DNA of 64,000 nucleotides from Brasilonema sennae CENA114 (GCF_006968745.1 NZ_CP030118.1:3918674-3982673), one strand, 5' to 3'; positions 1-9,599 are shown, counted from the first letter of the stretch. A program made the numbers and translations. Notes: generated by a model not told the origin, from the sequence alone.

Positions 1-1036
1 AATGTAAGTTGAAAATAGAATTAGCAATATAGCCAATTGCAATCAACGGAAAAACTTGCAGCAGTGGAGTCCAAACTTTCCCAAAAACGACTGGTAATAT
101 AACAGGTGCTACTATTGCAAAAGCCGCCATTGGCAAACCAACAGCTAGTGCTTGTAGACGCATTCCCTCTTCAATACTCTTACGTAAACGAAGTGGATCA
201 TTCTCTAATTTTGCAAGCGCCGCCATAGCCAAACGCCAGGTGACAGACTTGGCAAAAGCCAGCATTTCTGCTATGCGAATCGCTAAAGCGATAAAACCAA
301 CAGCTTCAAGCCCAGCAAAACGTCCTACAATAACTGGATTGACGAGCGATCGCAATTGCCAAATCCACGTTGAACTTGAGTAACTCAAACCATATACCAA
401 CATCTCCCGTATTAAACTGGGTTTCCAGCATAAGCGTGGGCGCAGATCAGTACTAAAGACAGTTAGTAAAACCATAGTGATTTGCTGCAGCCACAAACCA
501 CCAGCAGGTGCCCAAGCACCAAGTTCTTTAGGTGCTAGGTAATGTGCCAGGGGTAAAGCTGCTACATAATAGCTAACTTGGCTGATTAACTCGATATAGG
601 CAACACGCTGGAAATTTAAGTCTCGATCCAGTTTGATTGTCAAAGGCAGGTTTAACAGCGAAAGAGGTAACGTTAAACCCAAAGTTGCCAACAGTGGTGC
701 GGATTCTGGAACGTTCAGCATCTGGGCAATAATGTGTTGCCCTAATACAAGAGTGAGTGTAAAGACACTGCTAATACACAGCAACAGAGTAAAAACTTGG
801 TTATAATCTTGTTGGTCTGGGTTAGATGTTTTACGTAGTAAATAAACATCCAAGCCCCATATACCCAAACCACCAAGAAAACTTACAATTCCATAACTCA
901 CTCCATAAAGTCCATATTGAGCCGGCCCAATCACTTTAGTGATGAATAATACGCCAATTAAACTGAGTAAGATACCCAAAGCTTGGCGTATGACCATCAA
1001 GGCTCCACCCTTGATGACTTTACTACGAAGTCCCAC
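1..1036 (-). CDS. Wzx-type polysaccharide flippase (partial, 3' end outside window)
   Basis: The minus strand is open from 1036 to the left edge, about 345 codons. It encodes a very hydrophobic protein beginning VGLRSKVIKGGALMVIRQ and continuing with LITKVIGPAQYGLYG-like segments, the pattern of MATE/oligosaccharide-flippase (RfbX/Wzx) proteins. These move undecaprenyl-linked repeat units across the inner membrane. I chose a GTG start at 1036 because GGAG lies 5 nt upstream of it; ATG at 997 is an alternative. The next gene upstream is a GT2 glycosyltransferase, so it is the last visible member of the exopolysaccharide island. The C-terminal helices lie outside the window. Wzx family membership is clear; the substrate is unknown. 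Confidence 0.8.
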   Translation of the reverse strand, partial: MGLRSKVIKGGALMVIRQALGILLSLIGVLFITKVIGPAQYGLYGVSYGIVSFLGGLGIWGLDVYLLRKTSNPDQQDYNQVFTLLLCISSVFTLTLVLGQHIIAQMLNVPESAPLLATLGLTLPLSLLNLPLTIKLDRDLNFQRVAYIELISQVSYYVAALPLAHYLAPKELGAWAPAGGLWLQQITMVLLTVFSTDLRPRLCWKPSLIREMLVYGLSYSSSTWIWQLRSLVNPVIVGRFAGLEAVGFIALAIRIAEMLAFAKSVTWRLAMAALAKLENDPLRLRKSIEEGMRLQALAVGLPMAAFAIVAPVILPVVFGKVWTPLLQVFPLIAIGYIANSIFNLH

Positions 1037-1079
1037 AACAACTCCAAAAATAAATAAGTTGGACTTTTCTTTTGCAAAG

Positions 1080-1115
1080 AATTCATCTTTTCAGGCTATC
1101 CTAAAAAGATGAATT
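1080..1115 (-). terminator. Hairpin after GT2 gene, possible terminator
   Basis: AATTCATCTTTT (1080-1091) pairs perfectly with AAAAGATGAATT (1104-1115) around a 12-nt loop. It sits between the stop of the GT2 gene at 1191 and the flippase start. No long T-run follows on the minus strand, so it may only attenuate transcription. Confidence 0.35.
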
Positions 1116-1190
1116 AAAAGGTTCTTTAGTTAACTCAAAAAATAGTCGGACAATTTTCTTCCGAATTCTAAATTCCGAATTCTTTCTTCT

Positions 1191-2150
1191 TTATGTTGCA
1201 CGAGCGAACAAACCTCGACGTAGACTGCGATTAAAAGACCGTATTTTCTCATATCCATCAGGTCCAAGGAATCTCATGACTGCGATCGCTATATTTAGGC
1301 GAGTAAACCACGGTTTCAAAATTAGTTGAGGATACATTGCAAACGCTTGCTGAGTATAATGAAAAGCCTGTTTATAATCTTTTGTATCAATAGCTCTCCA
1401 TGCTAAAAAAACATACAATCGACCATAACTCCTCGGTCTGAGGTATAAAATATCTGTGGGCAAAGAGCTATAGGTTTTCTCAATTAACTGGCGAAAACCT
1501 CTTAACATTGATTCACAATCTTTTGATTTGTTGTTTGGGTGCTGGCGATACCTCACTAAAGGTTCTTTGACTACTCCATAGTGATAGCGAGTGGCGATAC
1601 GTATCCACATATCTACATCTTCAATGTAACTCTCCCGGTCAAACAAGCCCAAGATGTCGAAACAAGAACGACGTACCATTGGTGAACTTCCACAGCAAAC
1701 AGGACTGTCACATGATTCTACAACTTTCTTGTAGACATCACCCTCTGTATCGTTCCTCATGACTAAACCCGTGGGCTTGCTATTCTCATCTATAAAAGCT
1801 GTCCAACAGTCTACCAAACCTACCAAAGGATTATCATCTAAGCATTGGGCTTGTTTTTCTAATTTAGTTGGTTCCCAAATATCATCAGCATCCAAAAAGG
1901 CAATATATTCGCCTTTCGACTCAACAATTCCCTTATTTCTTGCCGCAGCTGTGCCTTGATTTTCTTGGGAAATCAGTCTGATTCGCGAGTCTGTGATTTG
2001 AGAACCCCATTCAACAATTCCATCTGAACTGCCATCATTAATAATTAATACTTCAAAATCTGTGAGTGTCTGATTCAGAAGACTCTCCACTGTTTGTGGG
2101 AGATATTTCATGGCATTATATGCCGGAATAATAACAGTAACTTTTGGCAT
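1191..2150 (-). CDS. Glycosyltransferase family 2
   Basis: This 319-aa protein has the GT-A nucleotide-sugar fold of GT2 enzymes. The N-terminus is VTVIIPAYNAMKYLPQTVES, followed by NDGSSDG (about residues 38-44) and the metal/nucleotide-binding FLDADD (about 85-90). A WEPTKLEKQ segment follows, then an acceptor region with EDVDMWIRIA (about 183-192), where the ED pair is the usual catalytic-base area. It probably adds one sugar to a lipid-linked repeat unit at the cytoplasmic face. It lies between the flippase and a closely similar GT2 (2296-3279); the two align along their whole length, so they look like a tandem duplication that has diverged. Donor and acceptor sugars cannot be read from sequence. 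Confidence 0.85.
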   Translation of the reverse strand: MPKVTVIIPAYNAMKYLPQTVESLLNQTLTDFEVLIINDGSSDGIVEWGSQITDSRIRLISQENQGTAAARNKGIVESKGEYIAFLDADDIWEPTKLEKQAQCLDDNPLVGLVDCWTAFIDENSKPTGLVMRNDTEGDVYKKVVESCDSPVCCGSSPMVRRSCFDILGLFDRESYIEDVDMWIRIATRYHYGVVKEPLVRYRQHPNNKSKDCESMLRGFRQLIEKTYSSLPTDILYLRPRSYGRLYVFLAWRAIDTKDYKQAFHYTQQAFAMYPQLILKPWFTRLNIAIAVMRFLGPDGYEKIRSFNRSLRRGLFARAT

Positions 2151-2295
2151 ATTTTTATTTTTTTTGTGAATACATTAATTCTTTTCAACTAACTAAAGGT
2201 AAAACACAAGAGGTGAATTGTATGGCAAGAAGGAAGAAAAAAAAGACTCAAAGTTTGTCTCTCACTCCCTAACTTCTTCACTCCCTCACTCACTA

Positions 2296-3279
2296 CTAAT
2301 TATTTCCTATTCTCCATTGTCCATTATCCGTTGATGTGTTTCGGCGCAATATTTGAATAACTGTTTTCATTTTGTCATAGGTTTGATGCCCAAATGTTTT
2401 CAAGAGTGTCAAAGCTATGATTTGGCGGATGAAGTCCCAAGAAAAAATAAGTTGTGGATGATGAGCGATCGCCTGACGATTAAACTGCCAAGCTTGTTCA
2501 TAATCTTTATTATTGATCGCTCTCCAAGCTAAGTAGAGAGAAATCCGACCATATCCTTTTTCTCTTAAAGGTAATAAATCTGCATGAATTGACTCAAAAG
2601 CTTTCTCAACAATTGTCCGAAAAGCTTCCAAAGTTCCTTGACAATTTGTAGACTTACTACCTGGATATTGGCGATAGCGAACTAAGACTTCTTTTATAAC
2701 TGCAAAACGATATCGCGAAGCAAGGCGAATCCACATATCTAAATCTTCAAGAAATGGTAATTCTCGGTTAAATAACCCTACCGTTTCAAAACAACTGCGA
2801 CGAATCAAAGGTGTACTATCACAAGCGCATACTGTTTTAAACTGAACAAGCTGCTTCCATACGTCGTCTCCCTCTGCGTGAGAAACAACAACTCTTCCTG
2901 TAGACTTGCCTTGTTGGTCAATTAAAACTGTCCATGTATCTACCAAACCAACTAATGAGTTTTCTTCTAGATATCGCACTTGCTTTTCCAGTTTGGTTGG
3001 CTCCCAAATATCATCAGCATCCAAAAGCGCGATATACTCTCCAAGCGCAGCAGAAATTCCTGTGTTGCGTGCTCCAGATGAACCTTGATTCTGCTGCGAA
3101 ATCAGTCGAACTCGTGGATCTTTTATTTGAGAAACCCAGGAAACTGTTCCATCAGAACTTCCATCATCAACAATTAAGACTTCAAAATCTGTGAACGTCT
3201 GCTTGAACACACTCTCCACAGTTTCTTTTAGGTAAGCCATAGCATTGTAAGCTGGAATAATCACAGAAACTTTCGGCAT
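2296..3279 (-). CDS. Glycosyltransferase family 2 (paralogue of neighbour)
   Basis: This 327-aa GT2 enzyme starts VSVIIPAYNAMAYLKETVES and carries DDGSSDGTV (about 37-45), LLDADDIWEPTKLEKQ (about 85-100) and LEDLDMWIRLASRY (about 181-194). These are the same landmarks in the same positions as in the gene at 1191-2150. The order of motifs, the total length and the C-terminal DYEQAWQFNRQA-type helix are shared, so both probably arose by gene duplication within the polysaccharide island. The upstream GT4 gene ends only about 15 nt before it, suggesting co-transcription. Likely role: cytoplasmic sugar transfer during repeat-unit assembly. Confidence 0.85.
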   Translation of the reverse strand: MPKVSVIIPAYNAMAYLKETVESVFKQTFTDFEVLIVDDGSSDGTVSWVSQIKDPRVRLISQQNQGSSGARNTGISAALGEYIALLDADDIWEPTKLEKQVRYLEENSLVGLVDTWTVLIDQQGKSTGRVVVSHAEGDDVWKQLVQFKTVCACDSTPLIRRSCFETVGLFNRELPFLEDLDMWIRLASRYRFAVIKEVLVRYRQYPGSKSTNCQGTLEAFRTIVEKAFESIHADLLPLREKGYGRISLYLAWRAINNKDYEQAWQFNRQAIAHHPQLIFSWDFIRQIIALTLLKTFGHQTYDKMKTVIQILRRNTSTDNGQWRIGNN

Positions 3280-3294
3280 ATGACCCTCTTGTAT

Positions 3295-4485
3295 TTAATG
3301 AGTTGATAACGACACTTTTTTCTTGGACTGCAAAATCATTTCTAAAATCAGATCGCGATAACGTAATGCGATCGCATCCCAACTAAAGCGAGCAGCATTC
3401 TGTCTAGCACGTTGACTCCAGTCACCACTCAGCGCGTCTTTGATAGCAGTTGTGTAAATATCCATATTGGTAACATCACATAGAATACCACTCTCACCAA
3501 CAAGATATCGCCGCATTTCATCGTCAGTAGCGACAACGGGTAACCCGCTAGCCATAGCTTCTAAGTAAACAAGCCCGAATGGCTCGTTAATGGAAGGGAG
3601 TGTAAAGACATCCGCACTGCGGTAAACTTCAGGCATCTGATCATGGGGGAAAGTCCGAATCGCAAACCGATGCGATCCCAGCAACTGATCTCCCAGCGCT
3701 TGAAAGTATGCGCGATCCGGTCCATCTCCACATATACAAAGACTAACCTCGCTTAAGCTAGCTACTGCTTGAATGGCTAGTTCAACTCGCTTATGATTCT
3801 TCCGGCTTAAACTAGCCACACACAGGGCGATTGGTTTTGGTAAATCAAGATTAATCGCTGTTCCTTTTGGTGTAAATCGCTCAAGATTCACACCATTGGG
3901 AATCACACTTGTTCGTTGCGTCGGTTTCAAATTATGGGCGAATGCTGCTGTCGCTTCATCCAACACAACAAGATGATCTGGACGAAAACGAAGATTGCGC
4001 TGCAAACATTTTCCCTCTGCATTTGAGCTATTGTGTTCAGTAAAAAGTATCGGCGTCCCCGTCAGCGCTCTGACACAAGCAGCCATTGCCAATCCACCAT
4101 AATCATTGTGAGGAAAAATGAGGTCAGCAGGATGTCTAAGCAAGTGGAGTAAGCAAGGAAAAAAACTCGTTAGATGTTCCACCACAATCTCAGGAGTTGA
4201 GAATTTACCCATCAGTCGAGCAACCAGAGGGTGACGCACAGCATGATAAGCATGAGAACGGGGAATACATGGAATGGGGTGGCTAAAAGGTCCACAATCA
4301 GCGCCACTAAGCAGTTCGACTTCAAAGTAGGAACTCAGACGACGAGTCAGTTCAATCGCCACAATTTCTGATCCACCACTCCAGTTAACTCCAGTGCTGG
4401 GATGGACTAAGACAACTCGGTAGGATCGTTCACCTCTTTTACTTAATTGAGTGTTATTGATGGGACTAATAGTTTTTGTGGTCAT
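3295..4485 (-). CDS. Glycosyltransferase family 4
   Basis: This 396-aa GT-B enzyme has an N-terminal acceptor domain with the glycine-rich NWSGGSEIVAIELTRRL near residues 34-50. The C-terminal donor domain includes VIPNGVNLERF (about 199-209), CVASLSRKNHKR and the retaining GT4 signature EPFGLVYLEAMASGLPVVAT (about 311-330), where two glutamates seven residues apart bind the nucleotide sugar. It is about 15 nt upstream of the GT2 at 2296-3279, suggesting an operon. Inferred role: sugar transfer in exopolysaccharide repeat-unit synthesis. The upstream gap (4486-4630) holds a copy of a dispersed repeat, so an independent promoter may lie there. Confidence 0.85.
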   Translation of the reverse strand: MTTKTISPINNTQLSKRGERSYRVVLVHPSTGVNWSGGSEIVAIELTRRLSSYFEVELLSGADCGPFSHPIPCIPRSHAYHAVRHPLVARLMGKFSTPEIVVEHLTSFFPCLLHLLRHPADLIFPHNDYGGLAMAACVRALTGTPILFTEHNSSNAEGKCLQRNLRFRPDHLVVLDEATAAFAHNLKPTQRTSVIPNGVNLERFTPKGTAINLDLPKPIALCVASLSRKNHKRVELAIQAVASLSEVSLCICGDGPDRAYFQALGDQLLGSHRFAIRTFPHDQMPEVYRSADVFTLPSINEPFGLVYLEAMASGLPVVATDDEMRRYLVGESGILCDVTNMDIYTTAIKDALSGDWSQRARQNAARFSWDAIALRYRDLILEMILQSKKKVSLSTH

Positions 4486-4509
4486 TCTTAAACGATTTTA
4501 TAGACAATA

Positions 4510-4575
4510 TAGGAATCCGGTTTTGTTTATGAATTTACTAGTTAAGGGCAACGCTTAACTTTTAACTGTACCTAG
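4510..4575 (+). repeat. Single-arm copy of the TAGGAATCCGGTTT repeat
   Basis: TAGGAATCCGGTTTTGTTT at 4510 is followed by an ACGCTTAAC segment and ends CTGTACCTAG at 4575. The same blocks in the same order form each arm of the long inverted repeat at 58036-58613. Confidence 0.6.
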
Positions 4576-4630
4576 TTCAGTAGAAATAAAATAATAATCC
4601 TATAAAATAAATTATAGAAACTGATTTAGG

Positions 4631-5692
4631 CTAGGTTGTCACTGCTTTTGGCTTGAAAAATGTGAGTAATGGTTTTTCGATATATAAATATATCAAACAT
4701 CCACAAATGATAGCTATAATTGCAAAAAGAAATCCTAACACATCTGCGAATACCAGGTTTTGAAAAATATTAAATGGTAATTTCTTCAAAACTTTCGTTA
4801 TCTGGTTGATGAAAAAACCATGTGCTAGATAGATAGAGTATGATGCATTGCCTAAAAATAAAAGAAGATTAGGGACGTTAATAGTTTTTCTCAGTTCCAA
4901 AGAAGCACCACCTACAACAAGAAGTGTACAAGCAATGCCGAATGTCATAACAGATGATACTCCTAAAAATTTGTAGAAATAATCGATAGCTGATAACGTA
5001 TACAGAAAAATCCCTACATATATAAATGGTATTCCATTACTAATTTTTTGGCTTAACAAAGCATAGGCAGCGAAGCAACCTAAAACAAATTCCAGATTTA
5101 ACTCCGAAAATACAAATTGAAGTAATATGTTATTTTGAGGTAATTGAAGAATACCAATAAAATGAAAAAATACGCCTGATAACCAAGCGATAATTATCGG
5201 AAAAGAAAACTGAGGTTTCAACGCAATCAAGAGTGCAAACATAAGGTAAAAGAAAATCTCAAAGCTGAGTGTCCAACTCACTCCAAGAAAGGTTGATGAA
5301 AGAATTTGTCTGTCTTGGGGAAAGAGCAGAAAAGCTTTGATAAATTCTCCAATACCAATATCCTTGATATTAGATTTATCAAACAATATGAAAGATGCAA
5401 AGATTTTACTTGTTAAGACAACCCAGTAAAGCGGGTAGATGCGTGTAAAGCGTTTAAACAAAAATGTTCCTAATTGGTTTTGATGACCTATATCCTTCTG
5501 ATGAATATAAAACATGATAAAACCGCTTAAGACAAAGAAAAAGTCCACTCCTGACCCTCCAAAAGTGGTTATCTTAAATAAAAAGTTTTGATTCAAATTC
5601 TGGTTATATATGAGATCTGTATGGGCAAGTACTACAAGTACTGCTGCCAACCCTCGATAAACCTGAATAAGATTTAGTCTTTTCGCTGACAT
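4631..5692 (-). CDS. Acyltransferase family 3 (OafA/YrhL-type) membrane protein
   Basis: About 353 aa with roughly ten hydrophobic helices. The N-terminus is MSAKRLNLIQVYRGLAAVLV followed by LAHTDL, and GGSGVDFFFVLSGFIMFY comes next; the R/H and FFVLSGF motifs are typical of the Acyl_transf_3 family. The C-terminal half contains LGNASYSIYLAHGFF, also characteristic. These inner-membrane enzymes transfer acetyl or other acyl groups to sugars, so it probably O-acylates the exopolysaccharide made by this island. I prefer ATG at 5692 over the TTG at 5710, because the M-S-A-K-R-L-N-L-I-Q start fits the family. It lies between the GT4 gene and the polymerase on the same strand. Confidence 0.85.
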   Translation of the reverse strand: MSAKRLNLIQVYRGLAAVLVVLAHTDLIYNQNLNQNFLFKITTFGGSGVDFFFVLSGFIMFYIHQKDIGHQNQLGTFLFKRFTRIYPLYWVVLTSKIFASFILFDKSNIKDIGIGEFIKAFLLFPQDRQILSSTFLGVSWTLSFEIFFYLMFALLIALKPQFSFPIIIAWLSGVFFHFIGILQLPQNNILLQFVFSELNLEFVLGCFAAYALLSQKISNGIPFIYVGIFLYTLSAIDYFYKFLGVSSVMTFGIACTLLVVGGASLELRKTINVPNLLLFLGNASYSIYLAHGFFINQITKVLKKLPFNIFQNLVFADVLGFLFAIIAIICGCLIYLYIEKPLLTFFKPKAVTT

Positions 5693-5812
5693 AAATTCTA
5701 AAGTTTCCAAGCCATAATTTTTATCATCAGTAAAAACGCTTTGGAGAACGGATCAACGTAGTACACGACGGCGGAAATAAAGCACCCATTCAAAATCAAC
5801 GAAAAACTTACA

Positions 5813-7300
5813 TCATAAGCATTTTGAATTTTGAATTTTGAATTTTGAATTCCGCGAAGCGGTAGTAGTACTGCTCTCTACAGGGTGTTCATTCCAGTTC
5901 CAGCCTGCGACTGCCATTAAAGTGAACCAATAAAAAAACAGAGTTGTATGACTCCAGATATTTTCTGTAATCATTCCTACAGGGATAGCTAGACAAATAG
6001 CGAACATAACTGAACATAACTCACGTTGAGCGCTGCCAGGTGGTGCCGATCGCATAAGCTGGATAAGACGCACACCTTGAGCCACAATAAACACTAAAAA
6101 AGTTACAAAACCAAGTATCCCACCTTCTACTAAAGCTCGGACATAATCATTGTGAGGAAGCAACCTATTAGTAGATACATTGATACTCAATCCCAAACCG
6201 TAACCTAAAAAGGGATGCAGACGCCAAGCATTTAGCAATGTATACCATTGGGAAATTCGCCAGTTAAAACTGTTGTTATCGCTTTGTGAAAGTAGAATAG
6301 CTCGCGACACATCGATATTTGGATTGAGTAGGGGTGTATTGGCGAGTGAACTTAGGCGTTCTCGTCCAAACTCGGTGCTGGCAAATAGTCCCAGGACAAG
6401 CGCTACAAATAAAACTCCACCTATGAGGTTTACTGGGCTTAATTTCGGAGCAACTAAAACCACAACAAAGGTAGCAATCATCATCAAGCCAAATAATGCC
6501 TTAGTACTCACATAAAAAAATGCTAGTAAACCTAGCAACAATAACCACACAAAGCTTTGTCTTGATTGCTTGAGTTTCCACCAGGTTAAACCAATAAATA
6601 GTAACAGCAAAGTGACAAACCCATTAGGGTGACCAATCGTCCCTTTGATGCGAAAACCTTCAGATGCTAATGAATCACTATCATAGTTTTGCGCTGAGAG
6701 AAAAGCGGGTAAGACAGAAGGTATGAACATCTGCATCAACCCTACCACGAGCGGTGCTACCAAAGCTAAGAACAGCACAGAGATCATTTTCTCAGGAGGA
6801 ATTCGGTCTTTGAGCTGCATCACCAACAGATAAACCATCAACCACGAAAAAAGACGAATCCATTCACGGATGCTGTCTGACAAATACCCAGCAGCTAATC
6901 CCAACCCTCCCAAACACAGGAGTACCACCCACAAGCCTTGTAAAAGAACCCAGCCAGCAAAAAACCACAAAAAGCGGTCAGTCTGTACAGTTTGCCTTCT
7001 CAATAACATTACTGTTACATAAAGCAAAGTCAGAACATCCAACCCAAGAGCAAACATCGCTGGTAGTTGTTGCCCAGAGAAAGGATCTAGAGAGGTACGT
7101 AAAACTAAAAGTCCGAGAACAACTTGTTCAAAGCTAGTAAAAAAGTAAAAAAGAAATGGTATTGCACCCAAAGCTAAGCCCAAGTAAAGAGGTTTGGTAC
7201 TTCCGATCAAGAATCCTGTTACCAAACCAACTACCACACCTGCTAACCCAATTAAGAGTCCCAGACGAGAAGAAGGACCCAAGCGTTGTTTGGTCAACAT
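5813..7300 (-). CDS. O-antigen polymerase / ligase-like (Wzy/WaaL family) membrane protein
   Basis: This 495-aa polytopic protein has about 10-12 transmembrane helices. A large loop near residues 330-380 contains NWRISQWYTLLNAWRLHPFLGYGLG and then LLPHNDYVRALVEGG; the GxG and PHNDY-like motifs mark the Wzy_C/O-antigen ligase family. In this setting it most likely polymerises undecaprenyl-linked repeat units in the periplasm. ATG at 7300 lies 2 nt after the stop of the Wzc-like gene, so the two are translationally close. The last 15 or so residues (SRNSKFKIQNSKCL) are encoded by a TTTTGAA tandem repeat, so the original C-terminus has probably been replaced by repeat expansion. Polymerase rather than ligase is inferred from context. 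Confidence 0.82.
   Translation of the reverse strand: MLTKQRLGPSSRLGLLIGLAGVVVGLVTGFLIGSTKPLYLGLALGAIPFLFYFFTSFEQVVLGLLVLRTSLDPFSGQQLPAMFALGLDVLTLLYVTVMLLRRQTVQTDRFLWFFAGWVLLQGLWVVLLCLGGLGLAAGYLSDSIREWIRLFSWLMVYLLVMQLKDRIPPEKMISVLFLALVAPLVVGLMQMFIPSVLPAFLSAQNYDSDSLASEGFRIKGTIGHPNGFVTLLLLFIGLTWWKLKQSRQSFVWLLLLGLLAFFYVSTKALFGLMMIATFVVVLVAPKLSPVNLIGGVLFVALVLGLFASTEFGRERLSSLANTPLLNPNIDVSRAILLSQSDNNSFNWRISQWYTLLNAWRLHPFLGYGLGLSINVSTNRLLPHNDYVRALVEGGILGFVTFLVFIVAQGVRLIQLMRSAPPGSAQRELCSVMFAICLAIPVGMITENIWSHTTLFFYWFTLMAVAGWNWNEHPVESSTTTASRNSKFKIQNSKCL
5821..5851. repeat. TTTTGAA heptamer tandem repeat
   Basis: Four near-perfect TTTTGAA units form the 3' end of the polymerase gene. This is the short tandemly repeated type common in filamentous cyanobacteria; the same motif occurs at 20454, 20847, 61371 and 61555. 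Confidence 0.8.
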
Positions 7301-7302
7301 TA

Positions 7303-9486
7303 CTACCTCTGCCTCATACTGTTCGCAGAATCTCTAGTCTCAGATCTTGCACCAATCAATTGCTTCTGAGATTTGGGTAATCGAGGTCGGTAACGATAAC
7401 TAGGATAACGGTAACTTTGTGTCAAATGTGTCATTCCATTCACCGCGACTCCCAGGATAGGGATCCGATTTTGTGTTAAATCCCGTACACATCTTGAGAG
7501 AACTTCTTTATCCGTGAAGCCTGGACGTGCAACCAGCATAAGTCCATTACCTTCTTGAGCTAATGTTAATGCATCCGCACAAGCAGTTAAGGGTGGTGTA
7601 TCTATTATAACTAAATCATAATTTTCAGATGCTTCTGCCATCAAGGATTTCATCGCGACTGACTCTAGCAATTGCGAGGGACGGGCGTGTTGATTGCCAC
7701 AAGTCAATACATCTAGGTTCTCAATATCTGTTGGCTGCACAGCATCCAGCAAGGATACATTTCCTTCTAACACATCGGTAATCCCTGGACCAGGGGCTAG
7801 GTTGAACAGTGTGTGCTGGGAAGGTCTTCGCAAATCTGCATCAATAATCAATGTTCGCCAAGATAGCATACCTACAACAGCAGCAAGGTGTGATGCGACT
7901 ATAGATTTACCTTCTCCAGATATAGTACTACTGACAACAATCACCCGCAATTGTTCCGATTTGCGAAACTCTAAAGTTTTGAAGAGTGTGCGGTAAGGTT
8001 CAATCAACTCCATATTATCTAAGAATTGACTGGCTGGGTCAAGAACAAGCGTTTTAGCGGGTAAACGTGGTAAAATTCCTAGCAATGGTAGCTGTAGTAG
8101 TTCTTCGGCTTCGGCAGGATCGCGTAGTGTATTATCCATCACCTCTAGAAGTAACACAACGCCAACACCTAGCATTATTCCAAACACACCAGCAAGTGCT
8201 AATACCACTTTCTGTTTGGGTTCAGATGGTGATGATGGTGCAACAGCATTTTCGATCGTACGAATGTTGCTCACCTTTTGTGCTTCTGTCAGCCGTGCTT
8301 CTTCCAGTTTGCCTTGGAGGAACTTCAAAGATACTGCGGCTTCTTCCCGTTTGCGGGTTAGTACAGTGAGTTGTTGCTGTTTCATGGGTAGTTGAGCCAG
8401 ACGATTCTGGAGTTCAACTTTCTTTTGCTGGAGAAGTTTCACCCTATCATTAACTGCAGACTCTTCGATTCTATTGAGGATAAATTTGGAGTTTAAATCT
8501 TGAGAGAGTTGATCACCAGCGAAATTATTTGTGGAGTCGCTTTGATTTTTTGAGGATACGCGACCCAGTTGTTCTGATAATACTGCACGCAAGGCATCCC
8601 GTTCTCCAACTAAGTTTGCCACAGCTGGATGATCATCTGTGAAGCGCAAACGAGCTTCAATGATTTTATTTTCCAGTTCTGATAACTTAGCTCGCAGTTT
8701 CTTAATTTCTTCGTCTTGTCCGCTGCGAACGGATGAATAGGCGTTGTTCAGGTTTGTACTTTTGGTAACTTGCTGCAAGGATGCATCTCGCGCTTTGATC
8801 TCTTGAAGTTGAGCCGAGAGAGTACGCTCTTGGTCTTCTACAGTTGCTATACTTTCCACCAAGCTTTTTGTTTGTTCTTCAACAGAGACAATACCGCTCA
8901 ATTTTCTGTATTTGTTTTCTTGCGCTTCAGCTTGTAGCAGCTTATTTTCCGCCTCGGGTACTTGTTTGCGTTCCAAAAATTGCTTAACCTTTGTAGCCTC
9001 AAGACCAATACTTTTTGTGTTGTCCTCAACCGTCGCTTGAGAAATGGCGTTGAGTAGCTTCGCTGCGAGCTGAGGATCGCGAGATTGATAACTTAGTTCC
9101 AAAATATTCGTTGCGGGAACAATTTTAACTTTTAAATTACGAGCAAGTTCTGTAGTTGATACAGGACTTTTAGATAAATCACCGTAAGTCTTGGGAAAAG
9201 CAATCGCGATCGCTCGTTCAAGAACACGTTGCGACTTGATCAGTTCTGCTTGATCAGCCAAGGGACTAATTCCTGGTGCGTTTGCAGAGACTTGAGTGAG
9301 ATCACGACCTAATTCTGAGACACTCACCCTTTTGTCGTCCAGCATCAGTCGCGCATAAGCTTCATATTTACTTGGGGTGACTGAAAGATATGCGATCGCC
9401 CCACCAATCACAGCAACAAATGCAGCGACTGCGGGAATACTTCGTCGCGTCAGCACTGCTAGTACACTTGATATTCCTTTTTCCAT
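7303..9486 (-). CDS. Wzc-like polysaccharide co-polymerase / BY-type tyrosine autokinase
   Basis: About 727 aa. There is an N-terminal Wzz domain with a first TM helix near residues 15-40, long coiled-coil stretches in the middle (about 175-425), and a second TM helix near residue 440 (VVLALAGVFGIMLGVGVVLL). The cytoplasmic kinase domain has Walker A STISGEGKS (about 530-540), Walker A' LIIDADLRRP and Walker B LVIIDTPPL. A tyrosine-rich tail (YRYPSYRYRPR) is the usual autophosphorylation cluster. It controls chain length and export of exopolysaccharide. I prefer ATG at 9486 (GGAG 9 nt upstream). An upstream ATG at 9516 lies inside a palindrome and would add 10 residues that do not look like the family. 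Confidence 0.88.
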   Translation of the reverse strand: MEKGISSVLAVLTRRSIPAVAAFVAVIGGAIAYLSVTPSKYEAYARLMLDDKRVSVSELGRDLTQVSANAPGISPLADQAELIKSQRVLERAIAIAFPKTYGDLSKSPVSTTELARNLKVKIVPATNILELSYQSRDPQLAAKLLNAISQATVEDNTKSIGLEATKVKQFLERKQVPEAENKLLQAEAQENKYRKLSGIVSVEEQTKSLVESIATVEDQERTLSAQLQEIKARDASLQQVTKSTNLNNAYSSVRSGQDEEIKKLRAKLSELENKIIEARLRFTDDHPAVANLVGERDALRAVLSEQLGRVSSKNQSDSTNNFAGDQLSQDLNSKFILNRIEESAVNDRVKLLQQKKVELQNRLAQLPMKQQQLTVLTRKREEAAVSLKFLQGKLEEARLTEAQKVSNIRTIENAVAPSSPSEPKQKVVLALAGVFGIMLGVGVVLLLEVMDNTLRDPAEAEELLQLPLLGILPRLPAKTLVLDPASQFLDNMELIEPYRTLFKTLEFRKSEQLRVIVVSSTISGEGKSIVASHLAAVVGMLSWRTLIIDADLRRPSQHTLFNLAPGPGITDVLEGNVSLLDAVQPTDIENLDVLTCGNQHARPSQLLESVAMKSLMAEASENYDLVIIDTPPLTACADALTLAQEGNGLMLVARPGFTDKEVLSRCVRDLTQNRIPILGVAVNGMTHLTQSYRYPSYRYRPRLPKSQKQLIGARSETRDSANSMRQR

Positions 9487-9505
9487 AACATCTTTCTCCC
9501 TTATT

Positions 9506-9539
9506 TCATGAGTCATGAGTCATAACTCATGACTCATGA
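9506..9539. repeat. Perfect 15-bp inverted repeat upstream of wzc-like gene
   Basis: TCATGAGTCATGAGT (9506-9520) and ACTCATGACTCATGA (9525-9539) are exact reverse complements around CATA. It lies 20 nt upstream of the chosen start, so it could be an operator or an RNA hairpin in the leader. Each arm is itself built from two TCATGAGT-like units. Confidence 0.6.
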
Positions 9540-9599
9540 AAATTTGAACAAATAACTTGGTTGAGTTCACCCTATACTTACGACACAAGTGTGCCGTAA

